From Anaeromicropila populeti (GTDB lineage Bacteria; Bacillota; Clostridia; Lachnospirales; Lachnospiraceae): a stretch of 64,000 nucleotides of DNA. Positions 36,330 to 45,146 of the stretch are shown piece by piece (within the stretch, counting starts at the first letter, position 1; every line of letters begins with the position of its first letter). Made by a program: the position numbers and the translations under genes. The stretch spans positions 1-64,000 of the forward strand of contig NZ_FOYZ01000017.1 in NCBI RefSeq assembly GCF_900112775.1, written 5' to 3'. A model generated the notes under the pieces. That model saw nothing but the letters and a program-made list of their open reading frames with translations. It did not search any database and was not told the DNA's origin.

Positions 36330-36722
36330 TTATGCAAATGGTATAAAATTATATGAGAAAACAGTTGAATCAGCAAACAAGCTTATTTGATCCCATACAC
36401 TTACATCCGTAGAATAAGTCGAACCGTCTACCCACGATGGAGCTTTTGCTGTATATTTTGCTCCTCCTATTACACTTTTACCATCTCTTTTGTAATTAAT
36501 ACATGCTTGCTTGATGAATGCACCATCAAAAGCACTAAAATCATGAGATGGAACAAATTGAATATATCCATCATATCCCAACTGTGTTATCCATTCATCA
36601 CTAGTGCAATAATTAACGCTATCTCCATATCTATAATGTTGAAACCAAGCACTACATTGTTCCGTTTTTGCAGTAATTAGCAAAACCGCTACTACTAAAC
36701 ATACTGATAAAAATTTTTTCAT
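36330..36722 (-). CDS. Secreted 130-residue protein, possible bacteriocin or exporter substrate
   Basis: Signal peptide (1-25, MKKFLSVCLVVAVLLITA, then QCSA), mature part of about 105 residues with WFQHYRYGD start, C-terminal GGAKYTAKAPSWVDGSTY and a hydrophobic aromatic end (VFSYNFIPFA). No known domain was recognised. The aromatic start and YNF end distantly recall lactococcin-972-type proteins, which also sit beside ABC transporters, but conservation is too low to claim it. It lies directly upstream of two FtsX-like permeases and a MacB-type ATPase in an A/T-rich block, suggesting a peptide with its export, immunity or sensing system. Confidence 0.65.
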   Translation of the reverse strand: MKKFLSVCLVVAVLLITAKTEQCSAWFQHYRYGDSVNYCTSDEWITQLGYDGYIQFVPSHDFSAFDGAFIKQACINYKRDGKSVIGGAKYTAKAPSWVDGSTYSTDVSVWDQISLFADSTVFSYNFIPFA

Positions 36723-36866
36723 CTTAACCTACATTTGTTAATAATTTATTATAATTGTACAATTATTTACATAGTTTGCATTATTTTTTGTTTTTTGTCA
36801 AGTTTATTATTTTTATAAAATATACTCCGTAATGGTATGACTCACTTCTCACTTGCAATCTAATAA

Positions 36867-36908
36867 ACTCCAGAAAAGTAAAAAACACTCTTTCCTGGAG
36901 TTTTTATA
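36867..36908. terminator. Terminator-like hairpin downstream of the pectinesterase gene
   Basis: The arms AAACTCCAG and CTGGAGTTT are separated by about 20 bases; the plus strand continues TTTTTATATG. Lies in the 202-base gap between the secreted-protein and pectinesterase genes. Confidence 0.55.
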
Positions 36909-36924
36909 TGATACATTTAATATT

Positions 36925-38880
36925 TTAGAAAACAGGCGTCCAGCCTTTTAATACATTATATTTTGTATAATTTGCAGCCTGGCTTGCTGTCAATACTTTT
37001 CTTGTACCAGACACCCTGGCTCCTGCTCCTTGACTATTATATTCGTAAAATCTTCCGTGTGAGGCAGAAACTCCAGACATGGAAGTCCAACCGACTGAAT
37101 TAATGTGTGCTTCCATGGTACAATTCAAATATGCAACCGCTGCTTTATCTACTGAGGTTCCACTTGGACACCATGGCCTTCCTAAATAAACTGAGCTATC
37201 AGCCATTCCCGATTCCCTCGTTAATTTGCAGCTTTCAAATACGAATCCATACGTTTCATTAATACTGGTTCTTGCCGCTGTAATATAACCATTGTTACTG
37301 CTGCTTCCTCTGTCTAATGAACAAATTTCACAATTCTCGAAATATGCCTGGCTTCTTCCAAATATAAAATCCACGTCTCCTTCAATCAGACATTTATAAA
37401 AATACTGTGTTCCGCCATCGCATAAAAGAGTATCTTGATTGCCTGAAATCTTACAATTATGAAAAGCAATCTGACTTCCCGTAGCGCTAAGTGCTACTGC
37501 CTGCTCATTACTATTCCCTTGTTCAACAAAAGAATTTGATATTGTAATATTTTCAAGAATTATATTGCTTCCTTTTATAAATACAGAAGCACTGCCGCCT
37601 GTACCGTATGTTCCTCCGCTTCCATTACTCTTACCATTATAGTTGTCATATGTAATAATCGTCTTATCACGGTTTTCACCTATTATATGCACATTCTTTT
37701 TGCCACTATCAATTGTTACAACTTCTTTATAAGTTCCAGCCTTCACATAAATAGTAGTAGTTGAACTTGAATTGTTTGTGACACTGCTAATTGCTGCCTG
37801 CACCGTTTTATAATCCCCACTTCCATCTGTGGCAACAATCTTTGCTCCAGCAGGAATAGCGGAACTTACTGGTGTTGGTGTTACTACTGGAGTCTGTGTT
37901 ACTGTCGGTGTTGAATTCGCTTCAATTTTCATGTAATAAATTCCTACATTATCTACAGATGGATACAGCACATAAGTACCTGCTGATGGTATCTGATATA
38001 CCAATTTTGATAATACACTTGGCAGGGTGTCATAGCTTTCTAAATCTGTACCATTATAATTCAATGTTAATGCACGATTTGTACTTCCGCCACTCATTGC
38101 ATATACCGTAAGTGTTCCTTTTGCTGTAGCAGTAAAAGAGATCGCCCGCTTAGTAGTAGTTCCTTTACCACCTGACTTTGCACGTTTTGTAAAACTCATG
38201 TCATCCAATGTACGGCTGCTGGAATCAACTGTCCACGAAGCACCTCCCATAATAAAATGAAACCCATTTACCGTAAAATCAGACGTATAGCTGCCACTTG
38301 CTATATCAGTTGATACATTTAATTCATGTCTAAAACCTGTTACTGCTGGTGTTGGCGTTACCACGATTGGTGTTGGTGTCACCACGATCGGTGTTGGTGT
38401 CACCACTATTGGCGTTGGCGTTACTACGATCGGTGTCGGCGTCACTGTTAATTGTGCTGCATTGTATTCCACTCCGCCAATTGAATAGTACAGTTCATAA
38501 GAATAATTTTCTGGTATAGTTCCTGACCCCAGCATTCCAAATGAAACTGTACTTCCATTAGAAATACATGCATTCCATGATTCTGGCTGAATTATGTAAC
38601 TGCTGTCTGATTCTGATATTTTAGCACACCATATACTGGTGATGGTAAAATCAGATTTACTTAGCTCTAACCGCCAGCTTTCAATTCCTTGTCCAGTGTT
38701 ATTGGCTAATGCAATACTCATATTATAACCACCATAATATGATGTTGCAGATGTACTAAACGAAAAACCACTACTTGCCTGAACTGGTCTGGTGCCCATA
38801 TCACCAGCAACAGCTATTAAACTACAAATAAGTGTCAGCGTCAGTACAAAAGATAGTACCTTGTTTCTCTTTGCTTTCAT
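36925..38880 (-). CDS. Secreted pectinesterase (CE8) with CBM2-like and second binding module
   Basis: 651 residues. Signal peptide (1-35), CBM2-like domain (about 36-145, ESWRLELSKSDFTITSIWCA), a VTPTPIV linker repeated about five times, a beta-sandwich binding module (about 185-325, ending IYYMKIEA), a second TP linker, then the CE8 beta-helix (about 345-650). Catalytic residues are visible: Gln in EQAVAL, Gln in GNQDTLL, Asp in GDVDFIFG and Arg in YLGRPW. It removes methyl esters from pectin outside the cell, opening it to lyases. Single gene behind AGGAGG; divergent from the M16 peptidase. Confidence 0.92.
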   Translation of the reverse strand: MKAKRNKVLSFVLTLTLICSLIAVAGDMGTRPVQASSGFSFSTSATSYYGGYNMSIALANNTGQGIESWRLELSKSDFTITSIWCAKISESDSSYIIQPESWNACISNGSTVSFGMLGSGTIPENYSYELYYSIGGVEYNAAQLTVTPTPIVVTPTPIVVTPTPIVVTPTPIVVTPTPAVTGFRHELNVSTDIASGSYTSDFTVNGFHFIMGGASWTVDSSSRTLDDMSFTKRAKSGGKGTTTKRAISFTATAKGTLTVYAMSGGSTNRALTLNYNGTDLESYDTLPSVLSKLVYQIPSAGTYVLYPSVDNVGIYYMKIEANSTPTVTQTPVVTPTPVSSAIPAGAKIVATDGSGDYKTVQAAISSVTNNSSSTTTIYVKAGTYKEVVTIDSGKKNVHIIGENRDKTIITYDNYNGKSNGSGGTYGTGGSASVFIKGSNIILENITISNSFVEQGNSNEQAVALSATGSQIAFHNCKISGNQDTLLCDGGTQYFYKCLIEGDVDFIFGRSQAYFENCEICSLDRGSSSNNGYITAARTSINETYGFVFESCKLTRESGMADSSVYLGRPWCPSGTSVDKAAVAYLNCTMEAHINSVGWTSMSGVSASHGRFYEYNSQGAGARVSGTRKVLTASQAANYTKYNVLKGWTPVF

Positions 38881-39033
38881 TTTTGTAAACCTCCTATATT
38901 TAATATTTACCCTTTTATTTTATCATAGATAAAGTGTGAAAAACAATTTGCAATACTTTTTACTATCCAAAAACCATCTGTTATTCTTAAGATTTTTTAA
39001 TAATAACTTAAGCATTTTCCATTATTTACATGG

Positions 39034-39039
39034 TATAAT
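39034..39039 (+). promoter_or_regulatory. Extended -10 box of the M16 peptidase gene
   Basis: TGGTATAAT (TGnTATAAT) ends 39 bases before the ATG; the -35 region is poor, as allowed for an extended -10 promoter. Confidence 0.5.
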
Positions 39040-39078
39040 AAAATTTGTTATTATTATTTTTAAGGAGGGTTACTTATA

Positions 39079-42000
39079 ATGAAAAAACGTTTACTATCGA
39101 TTCTGTTAGCATTATGTCTAATTGTGCAAGGTACCATTATTTTTTCTCCAGACATTTTGTTTGCAGCAGAATCTACAACCACATCTACTGAGAATCCAAA
39201 TGTAGGTTCTGTAATCTCTGGCTTTTCAGTGCAACAAATCACATATGATACTACAACAAAATCAACTAATATTTTATTAACCCACGTTAAAACAGGAGCT
39301 AAAATGCTTGTCATTCAAAACAGCGATCTGAACCGTGGCTTTGCTGTTGGCTTTAATACACCAGCTGAAAATGATAAGGGTACCAACCATATTATTGAAC
39401 ATTCTCTTCTTGGTGGAAGTGAAAAATATCCAACAAATAATCTAATTTTTAACGTAGCCAACACAACCTATACTTCTTTTATCAATGCATTTACCATGCA
39501 GAACATGACGATGTTTCCAGTCTGTTCAGCAAGTGAAAAGCAGCTCATGAAGCTGACGGATATCTATATGGATTCTGTTTACCATCCTTTGGTTGCAAAA
39601 GATGAAAAAATCTTTCAGCGAGAGGCATGGCGCTATGAATTGGAAAAGTCATCATCTGCCATTTCCGTAACAGGCATTGTATATAATGAAATGAAGGGGA
39701 ATTTTGGAGATATTCAGTCAACTGCTGTCTCATATGCAAAAAAGGCTATTTTCCCAGATACCAATCAAGGTAACATCTCTGGTGGAGTTCCTAAGGATAT
39801 CCTGACGCTTACATACAAGGAATTCTTAAAAACTTACAAAAAATACTATCATCCATCTAATAGTATTATGGTCTTATATGGTGATGTAGATTATAAAGCG
39901 TTTTTAGAAATGCTGAATTCAAATTATCTGTCTGACTACAGCAAAAAGACAATTTCCATAAAACGCCAGACACAAACTGCCTTTTCAAAATTAAAGGAAA
40001 AGACCTTTTCATTTCCAGCAGCAAAGGGCACAAGTACGAAAAATCAAGCTGTGATTGACCTTGTATTTGCAACCTCAGATTTGAAGAAATTAGGAATTAC
40101 AAATTACGCTGCACTTAGCTTAATTGCAAGTATATTAAATGCTGATACTGGTGAATTTAAACAGGCTCTGGTTAATAGTAAAATTGCGGAATCCTACTCC
40201 ATTTCCATTAGCAGTGATACCTATCAGCCCGTTATTCACTTTATCGCAACCAATGCGGATTCTTCTAAAAAGAAAGCATTTTATAACTTGGTTATGAAGG
40301 AATTAAAGAACACTGTAAAAAATGGCATTGACAAAGAATTAATCAAGTCTGTTATATCCTCTATGAAATTCCAGAATGTTCTTGGAACAGAAGGAAATGT
40401 TGCCGTAAATTCCTTAATGACTGCTTGTCTCTACGAAAATATTTTTGGTGATCCAACAATTGACATAACAAGTTATTTTACATCTATTGAAAAGAAATTA
40501 GATACTAAATATTTAGAAAACCTTATTAATAAATATCTTGTTAAAAATAAGCTTGTATGCCTGACAGCCACTGTTCCAAAAGCAGGATTACTAGAAAAAG
40601 AGGAAGCTGCTCTAACTAAAAAGTTGAAAAAACTGAAAAGTTCTATGACAAAAAAAGAAGTGGCTGCCCTTGTAAAATCTACTTCCTCATTTAACACTTG
40701 GAACAGTCAGGAAACATCCTCTGACGTTTTATCCTCAATGAGAGCAATCTCTGGAAAAGATATTCCTGTAGAAGTAAAGGATTATCAGGTAACTGATACT
40801 ACTGTAAATGGAGCCCGTTTTATATCTGCTCTTGCAGATATAGCAGAAGTTGGTGAGATTACTATGAACTTTAATGAAAGTCATCTTTCCAAAGAAGAGT
40901 TATTGTATCTGAATTTTTATAGTGATATGCTAACTTATGGAATGCCAACGAAAAACAGAACAGAAAGCCAGGTTTTGAATCAGCAGATATCTGAAACATA
41001 TGGATTTAATGTGGATGTGTCTGTCAATAACGGTAACTTAACTGGAACAGCTGCTTATCCTTCCTTTACATTAAACTATACTGGATTTAGCAACAACTAT
41101 TCCAATACCTTAGACCTTAGCTCAGATGTTTTATTAAATTCTGATTTAACAAAGACATCTACCTATGCTGCACGTGCCATTAGTTATATTAAAGCAGATT
41201 ATGCTGCTACCTTCTCTGATCCATTTAGCCTGATGGCAATGCGTGCTGCTGCGAAAACAAGTAAACTATGTCAATACTATAATTACCTCAATGGATTAGA
41301 TTATTATCAATTTGTTATATCATTGGAAAAAGAACTAAATTCTAATCCTAAAGCATTACAGACAAAATTGGAAGATGTTCGTAAAAAAGCATTCACAAAA
41401 ACCAGATTAACGGTTGGATTTGCTGGTGATATGGCATCTACAAAGGCATTTCAAACAACCCTTCCAGGTTTTTTAAATACTTTACCACAAATGACCTATG
41501 CAAATACTTCCTATACCTTGCCTGTACCAGCAGATCGTGAAGCATTTACTATTAATTCTTCCGTTCAGTACGTGCTGTTTAACTCTTCCCCACTGGGAAA
41601 TGGAATTACTAAAACAGGAAAGCATGATGTACTTGCAACAATGTTAAACAATTTACTTTTTATCCCTGAAATACGTTTAAAAGGTGGGGCTTATGGTGCA
41701 GGCGCACAATTTGATTTTTCCAACTATTTGGTCTACTCATATCGTGACTGTGACTACTTAAATTCATTAAATGTAATTAATAATAGTGATGAATACCTTA
41801 CCTCTATACTTCCTTACTTAACGGAAGATATTTTAGACAGCTACATTATGTCAACCTATGCTGCTGCGGCTGGGTCAAGCACTGGCGAATTAGGAGGTGC
41901 AACATCAGCAATTCACAGCAGACTAAATAATATTACTACTGCTGATAAAATAAAATATCTGAATGAAATTAAAAGCACCAGTGCTACAGATATCCAGGGC

Positions 42001-42114
42001 TTCGTAAAAGACTTATATACGTTAAATGAACACTCTAATTATATTGTTGTTGGTTCTCCTTCCGTAATTGAAGCGCACAAAGATATCTTTGATACGATTA
42101 CTGCCTTACAGTAA
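39079..42114 (+). CDS. Secreted M16C zinc metallopeptidase (insulinase/presequence-protease family)
   Basis: 1011 residues, signal peptide 1-30 (FAAEST region). The inverted zinc motif HIIEH (about residue 104-108, NHIIEHSLLGGSEKYP) and the distal Glu region (YNEMKGNFGD, about 196) mark an active M16C protease. Four homologous half-domains fill the length usual for this group. Most M16C relatives are cytoplasmic or organellar peptide degraders; an exported copy suggests turnover of extracellular peptides or signals. AAGGAGGG precedes ATG 39079. One of the few plus-strand genes, monocistronic. Confidence 0.9.
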   Translation: MKKRLLSILLALCLIVQGTIIFSPDILFAAESTTTSTENPNVGSVISGFSVQQITYDTTTKSTNILLTHVKTGAKMLVIQNSDLNRGFAVGFNTPAENDKGTNHIIEHSLLGGSEKYPTNNLIFNVANTTYTSFINAFTMQNMTMFPVCSASEKQLMKLTDIYMDSVYHPLVAKDEKIFQREAWRYELEKSSSAISVTGIVYNEMKGNFGDIQSTAVSYAKKAIFPDTNQGNISGGVPKDILTLTYKEFLKTYKKYYHPSNSIMVLYGDVDYKAFLEMLNSNYLSDYSKKTISIKRQTQTAFSKLKEKTFSFPAAKGTSTKNQAVIDLVFATSDLKKLGITNYAALSLIASILNADTGEFKQALVNSKIAESYSISISSDTYQPVIHFIATNADSSKKKAFYNLVMKELKNTVKNGIDKELIKSVISSMKFQNVLGTEGNVAVNSLMTACLYENIFGDPTIDITSYFTSIEKKLDTKYLENLINKYLVKNKLVCLTATVPKAGLLEKEEAALTKKLKKLKSSMTKKEVAALVKSTSSFNTWNSQETSSDVLSSMRAISGKDIPVEVKDYQVTDTTVNGARFISALADIAEVGEITMNFNESHLSKEELLYLNFYSDMLTYGMPTKNRTESQVLNQQISETYGFNVDVSVNNGNLTGTAAYPSFTLNYTGFSNNYSNTLDLSSDVLLNSDLTKTSTYAARAISYIKADYAATFSDPFSLMAMRAAAKTSKLCQYYNYLNGLDYYQFVISLEKELNSNPKALQTKLEDVRKKAFTKTRLTVGFAGDMASTKAFQTTLPGFLNTLPQMTYANTSYTLPVPADREAFTINSSVQYVLFNSSPLGNGITKTGKHDVLATMLNNLLFIPEIRLKGGAYGAGAQFDFSNYLVYSYRDCDYLNSLNVINNSDEYLTSILPYLTEDILDSYIMSTYAAAAGSSTGELGGATSAIHSRLNNITTADKIKYLNEIKSTSATDIQGFVKDLYTLNEHSNYIVVGSPSVIEAHKDIFDTITALQ

Positions 42115-42126
42115 AATTTCATGATA

Positions 42127-42161
42127 AAATGGTGGAAGCAACCCAACTGCTTCCACCATTT
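42127..42161. terminator. Bidirectional terminator between M16 peptidase and CDF genes
   Basis: The arms AATGGTGGAAGCA (42128-42140) and TGCTTCCACCATT (42148-42160) are perfect over 13 bp, with A- and T-rich flanks, between two convergent genes. Confidence 0.85.
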
Positions 42162-42175
42162 CACTATCAAAAATA

Positions 42176-43066
42176 TTATTTTGGATTTACATGTACCATG
42201 CAATGCTTTACTGTAACAAATTCTTTTTCAATTGCATTGTGTACCTTTTCTGCAATTTGATGTGATTCATTTAATGTCAAATCTCCTTTAGCAGCAATTT
42301 CCACATCGACATAAATTTTAGCTCCAAATAGTCTGGTTTTAATCTCATCAACCCCTTCAACACCCTCTTGTGCAAGAACAACCTCCTGCATTTTATCAAT
42401 TAATTCCTGTTCACAAGATGCATCTACCATCTTATCTACTGCATCCTTAAAAATGTCAAAAGATGCTTTCCCAATAAAGAAACAAATTACGATACTTGCT
42501 ATGGGATCTAAAACAGGAAATCCCAATCTTGCGCCAAGAATACCCACAAAAGCTCCTACAGAGGAAAATGCATCTGAACGATGGTGCCAAGCATCTGCCA
42601 TTAATGCTCCTGAATTAATCTTTTTGGCCGCTGACCTGGTAAACCAAAACATCCATTCCTTAACTACAATAGAGATTACTGCTGCTACCAGTGCTAATCT
42701 TCCTGGAAGCTCTAGTGTCTTAGATGAAAAAATATTCTGAATTCCGCTTATTCCGATTCCAATGCCTGTAGCAAATAAGATGACTGCCAAAATAATTGAT
42801 GCAACACATTCCAGTCTTTCATGACCGTACTGATGGTGAGAATCAGATGCCCGATTCGATACCTTTACTCCTATCATAACAATAAATGTACTAAATACGT
42901 CTGATGCTGAATGTACAGCGTCTGAAACCATTGCCCCAGACCTTGCCCAAATCCCAGCAAACAGCTTTAGCAGCGAAAGAATCAAGTTCACCATAATGGT
43001 TACTCCTGACACCTTCATCGCTATCTTTTCATCATTTTGAAATTCTTTTTCCTTGATTTGTTCCAT
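42176..43066 (-). CDS. Cation diffusion facilitator metal exporter
   Basis: 296 residues, six TM helices (to about 210) and a cytoplasmic metal-sensing C-domain (about 215-296, ending KHCMVHVNPK). Transport-site residues: SDAVHSASDVFS in TM2 and ADAWHHRSDAFS in TM5. HHQYGHERLE follows TM2. It exports divalent metal (Zn, Co, Ni, Fe or Mn) in exchange for protons. The leader upstream looks like a NiCo riboswitch, which would point to nickel or cobalt efflux. GGAGG precedes ATG 43066. Confidence 0.93.
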   Translation of the reverse strand: MEQIKEKEFQNDEKIAMKVSGVTIMVNLILSLLKLFAGIWARSGAMVSDAVHSASDVFSTFIVMIGVKVSNRASDSHHQYGHERLECVASIILAVILFATGIGIGISGIQNIFSSKTLELPGRLALVAAVISIVVKEWMFWFTRSAAKKINSGALMADAWHHRSDAFSSVGAFVGILGARLGFPVLDPIASIVICFFIGKASFDIFKDAVDKMVDASCEQELIDKMQEVVLAQEGVEGVDEIKTRLFGAKIYVDVEIAAKGDLTLNESHQIAEKVHNAIEKEFVTVKHCMVHVNPK

Positions 43067-43130
43067 AAAAATACCTCCAAAAACATTTTATTATTTGGTC
43101 TTATGGCACCTGCAATGTTTCTCCGAGGTA

Positions 43131-43262
43131 TAAAAAAACACCTGCGGCAGAAGGAATGTAAACTACTGTCCCACAGATGTTATATTGGTCATAATCTGCT
43201 GCCACCTTTGTGGCCCGGCCTCATAAATGAATCAATTCATTCACAGCCTGCTCAGTTTGTAC
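43131..43262 (-). ncRNA. Probable NiCo (czcD) riboswitch
   Basis: Minus-strand leader of the CDF gene. Conserved-looking blocks in order: GAGCAGGC, GCCGGGCCAC/GTGGCAGC, ATCTGTGGGACAGT, and CTGCCGCAGG followed by TTTTTT. The GGGACAGT and GCAGG blocks in a four-stem layout and a downstream czcD-type gene are the hallmarks of the NiCo riboswitch. The final GCAGG helix strand abuts the U-run, so metal binding would prevent termination. Called from memory of the motif, without a covariance search. Confidence 0.7.
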
Positions 43263-43338
43263 TGTAGATTATATGCAGTGCAAAGAGTATATTAATATGA
43301 TTATATCTTACATCATTGGTTTTGTCAATCTTTTCTAT

Positions 43339-44988
43339 TTATTCTTCATCAAAAAATAATTTCATGTCCTCTTCTACCGATTGAATTCCTGCAATTCCAA
43401 AGTTTTCAACCAGGACACTGGTAACATTTGGAGATAAAAATGCTGGCAACGTTGGTCCTAAATGAATATTTTTAACACCTAGATACAATAGCGACAATAG
43501 TACAATTACTGCTTTTTGCTCATACCATGCTATATTATATATAATTGGAAGCTGGTTAACATCTGATAATCCAAATACTTCTTTCAGCTTTAAAGCTATC
43601 AGTGCAAGTGAATAGGAATCATTACACTGCCCCGCATCAAGTACTCTCGGTATACCTCCAATGTCCCCTAACTCAAGCTTATTGTACTTATATTTTGCAC
43701 AACCCGCAGTTAATATAACAGTATCTTTCGGCAATGCCTTAGCAAAATCCGTATAATAATTTCTTGATTTTGCTCTTCCATCACACCCAGCCATAACGAT
43801 AAACTTTTTAATAGCACCTGATTTTACTGCATCCACTACTTTATCTGCTAACGCAAATACCTGATTGTGTGCAAATCCTCCAATAATTTCACCTGTTTCT
43901 ATTTCCACAGGAGGGGCACATCTCTTCGCATGTTCAATAATAGCTGAAAAATCTTTTTCTGTTCCTGCCTCTCCTTCTATATGCTTACATCCAGCAAATC
44001 CGGCTGCACCAGTAGTATATACACGCTCCTTATAGCTGTCCTTTGGAGGTACAATACAATTCGTTGTCATAAGGATTGGTCCATGAAAGCTCTCAAACTC
44101 TTCTTTCTGCTTCCACCATGCATTTCCATAGTTTCCAACAAGATGAGTATATTTTTTTAATTGTGGGTAATAATGAGCTGGCAGCATTTCTGAATGTGTA
44201 TACACATCAATGCCAGTTCCTTCTGTCTGAATCAATAATTGTTCAATATCACTCAAATCATGTCCAGATACTAGAATACCAGGATTTTTTCCTACACCAA
44301 TATTCACTTTTGTAATCTCTGGATTTCCGTAAGTAGTTGTATTGGCAGTATCTAATAATGCCATGCCATCCACTCCAGCTTTTCCTGTTTCCAGTGTTAA
44401 TGCTACTAAATCATCTACTGACAATGAATCATCTAATAACTTAGTTAATGTTGACTGCATAAAAATATCCAGTTCTTCCTTATCGTATCCCAATGCGTTG
44501 GCATGCTTCAAATATGCTGACAACCCCTTTAATCCATAGGTAATCAACTCTCTTAATGAACGAATATCCTCATTGGCTGTTGCTAATACCCCAACTTCCT
44601 TTGAAGCTGCTTTTTGATCCATCTCTTCCTTTGTGGCTCCATTCCACACCGCTGCGTCTGATAAATCTTCATTGTCTTTTAATAATTTAATTAAATTATT
44701 TTTATACTCCAACGTATCACTGACTCTATTATAAAATATATCATTATCGAAATTTGCATTGGTAATAGTTGTAAAAAGATTGAGCGTAATAAAATGATTT
44801 ATATTTTTTCCAACTTCTTTTCCTTCTGCTCTCAATTTGCTGGTAACCTGGGATAATCCTTTTGTAACATAAATCAACAAATCCTGTAGTCCAGCAAGTT
44901 CTGGGCTTTTTCCACATACTCCTATCTTAGTACATCCCGTACACCCTGCTGTTTCTTGACATTGATAGCAAAACATATTTTGATTCAT
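43339..44988 (-). CDS. hcp: Hybrid cluster protein (hydroxylamine reductase / NO-detoxifying)
   Basis: 549 residues. The N-terminal cysteine set ([22 protein letters not shown], quoted in part; Cys at about 6, 9, 16, 19 and 24) binds the first iron-sulfur cluster. Hybrid-cluster ligands are spread over [27 protein letters not shown] and the Glu/Cys pairs of the C-terminal half. Hcp reduces NO or hydroxylamine, protecting anaerobes from nitrosative stress. The gene is single, with a perfect HcpR-like palindrome exactly where a class II activator would bind. Confidence 0.95.
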   Translation of the reverse strand: MNQNMFCYQCQETAGCTGCTKIGVCGKSPELAGLQDLLIYVTKGLSQVTSKLRAEGKEVGKNINHFITLNLFTTITNANFDNDIFYNRVSDTLEYKNNLIKLLKDNEDLSDAAVWNGATKEEMDQKAASKEVGVLATANEDIRSLRELITYGLKGLSAYLKHANALGYDKEELDIFMQSTLTKLLDDSLSVDDLVALTLETGKAGVDGMALLDTANTTTYGNPEITKVNIGVGKNPGILVSGHDLSDIEQLLIQTEGTGIDVYTHSEMLPAHYYPQLKKYTHLVGNYGNAWWKQKEEFESFHGPILMTTNCIVPPKDSYKERVYTTGAAGFAGCKHIEGEAGTEKDFSAIIEHAKRCAPPVEIETGEIIGGFAHNQVFALADKVVDAVKSGAIKKFIVMAGCDGRAKSRNYYTDFAKALPKDTVILTAGCAKYKYNKLELGDIGGIPRVLDAGQCNDSYSLALIALKLKEVFGLSDVNQLPIIYNIAWYEQKAVIVLLSLLYLGVKNIHLGPTLPAFLSPNVTSVLVENFGIAGIQSVEEDMKLFFDEE

Positions 44989-45022
44989 AGTTCATTCTCC
45001 TTTTCCTCTTGTTTATGAATCA

Positions 45023-45064
45023 ATCATATAGCAGAACAAAACACTTTTCCGTAACATATGTTAC
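45023..45064 (-). promoter_or_regulatory. hcp promoter with HcpR/CRP-FNR-type site
   Basis: A perfect palindrome GTAACATATGTTAC at 45051-45064; -10 TATGAT at 45028-45023 on the minus strand. Taking that -10, the palindrome centre is at -41.5, the class II activator position, and no consensus -35 is present. HcpR, a CRP/FNR-family regulator of hcp in anaerobes, uses sites of this form. Its gene is not in the window. Confidence 0.75.
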
Positions 45065-45094
45065 ATTTTTCTTTTTATTTTAAAAAATGATTGC

Positions 45095-45125
45095 AAAAAA
45101 GCCCAATGTTACCATTGGACTTTTT
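45095..45125 (-). terminator. Terminator of the carbohydrate uptake operon
   Basis: On the minus strand AAAAAGTCCAATG, four bases, CATTGGGCTTTTTT, following the last solute-binding protein gene. Confidence 0.8.
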
Positions 45126-45146
45126 CATAGTTGGAGTCATTCTAAT

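Noticed and set aside
36330-36722. Assignment of the secreted protein as a lactococcin-972-type bacteriocin
   Set aside because: Only the aromatic N-terminus and YNF-like C-terminus recall that family; the middle does not match and the cognate large integral membrane protein is absent.
38341-38460. Short tandem repeats that could suggest a CRISPR array or satellite
   Set aside because: They encode the VTPTPIV linker of the pectinesterase in frame; unit length is about 24 bases with no unique spacers.
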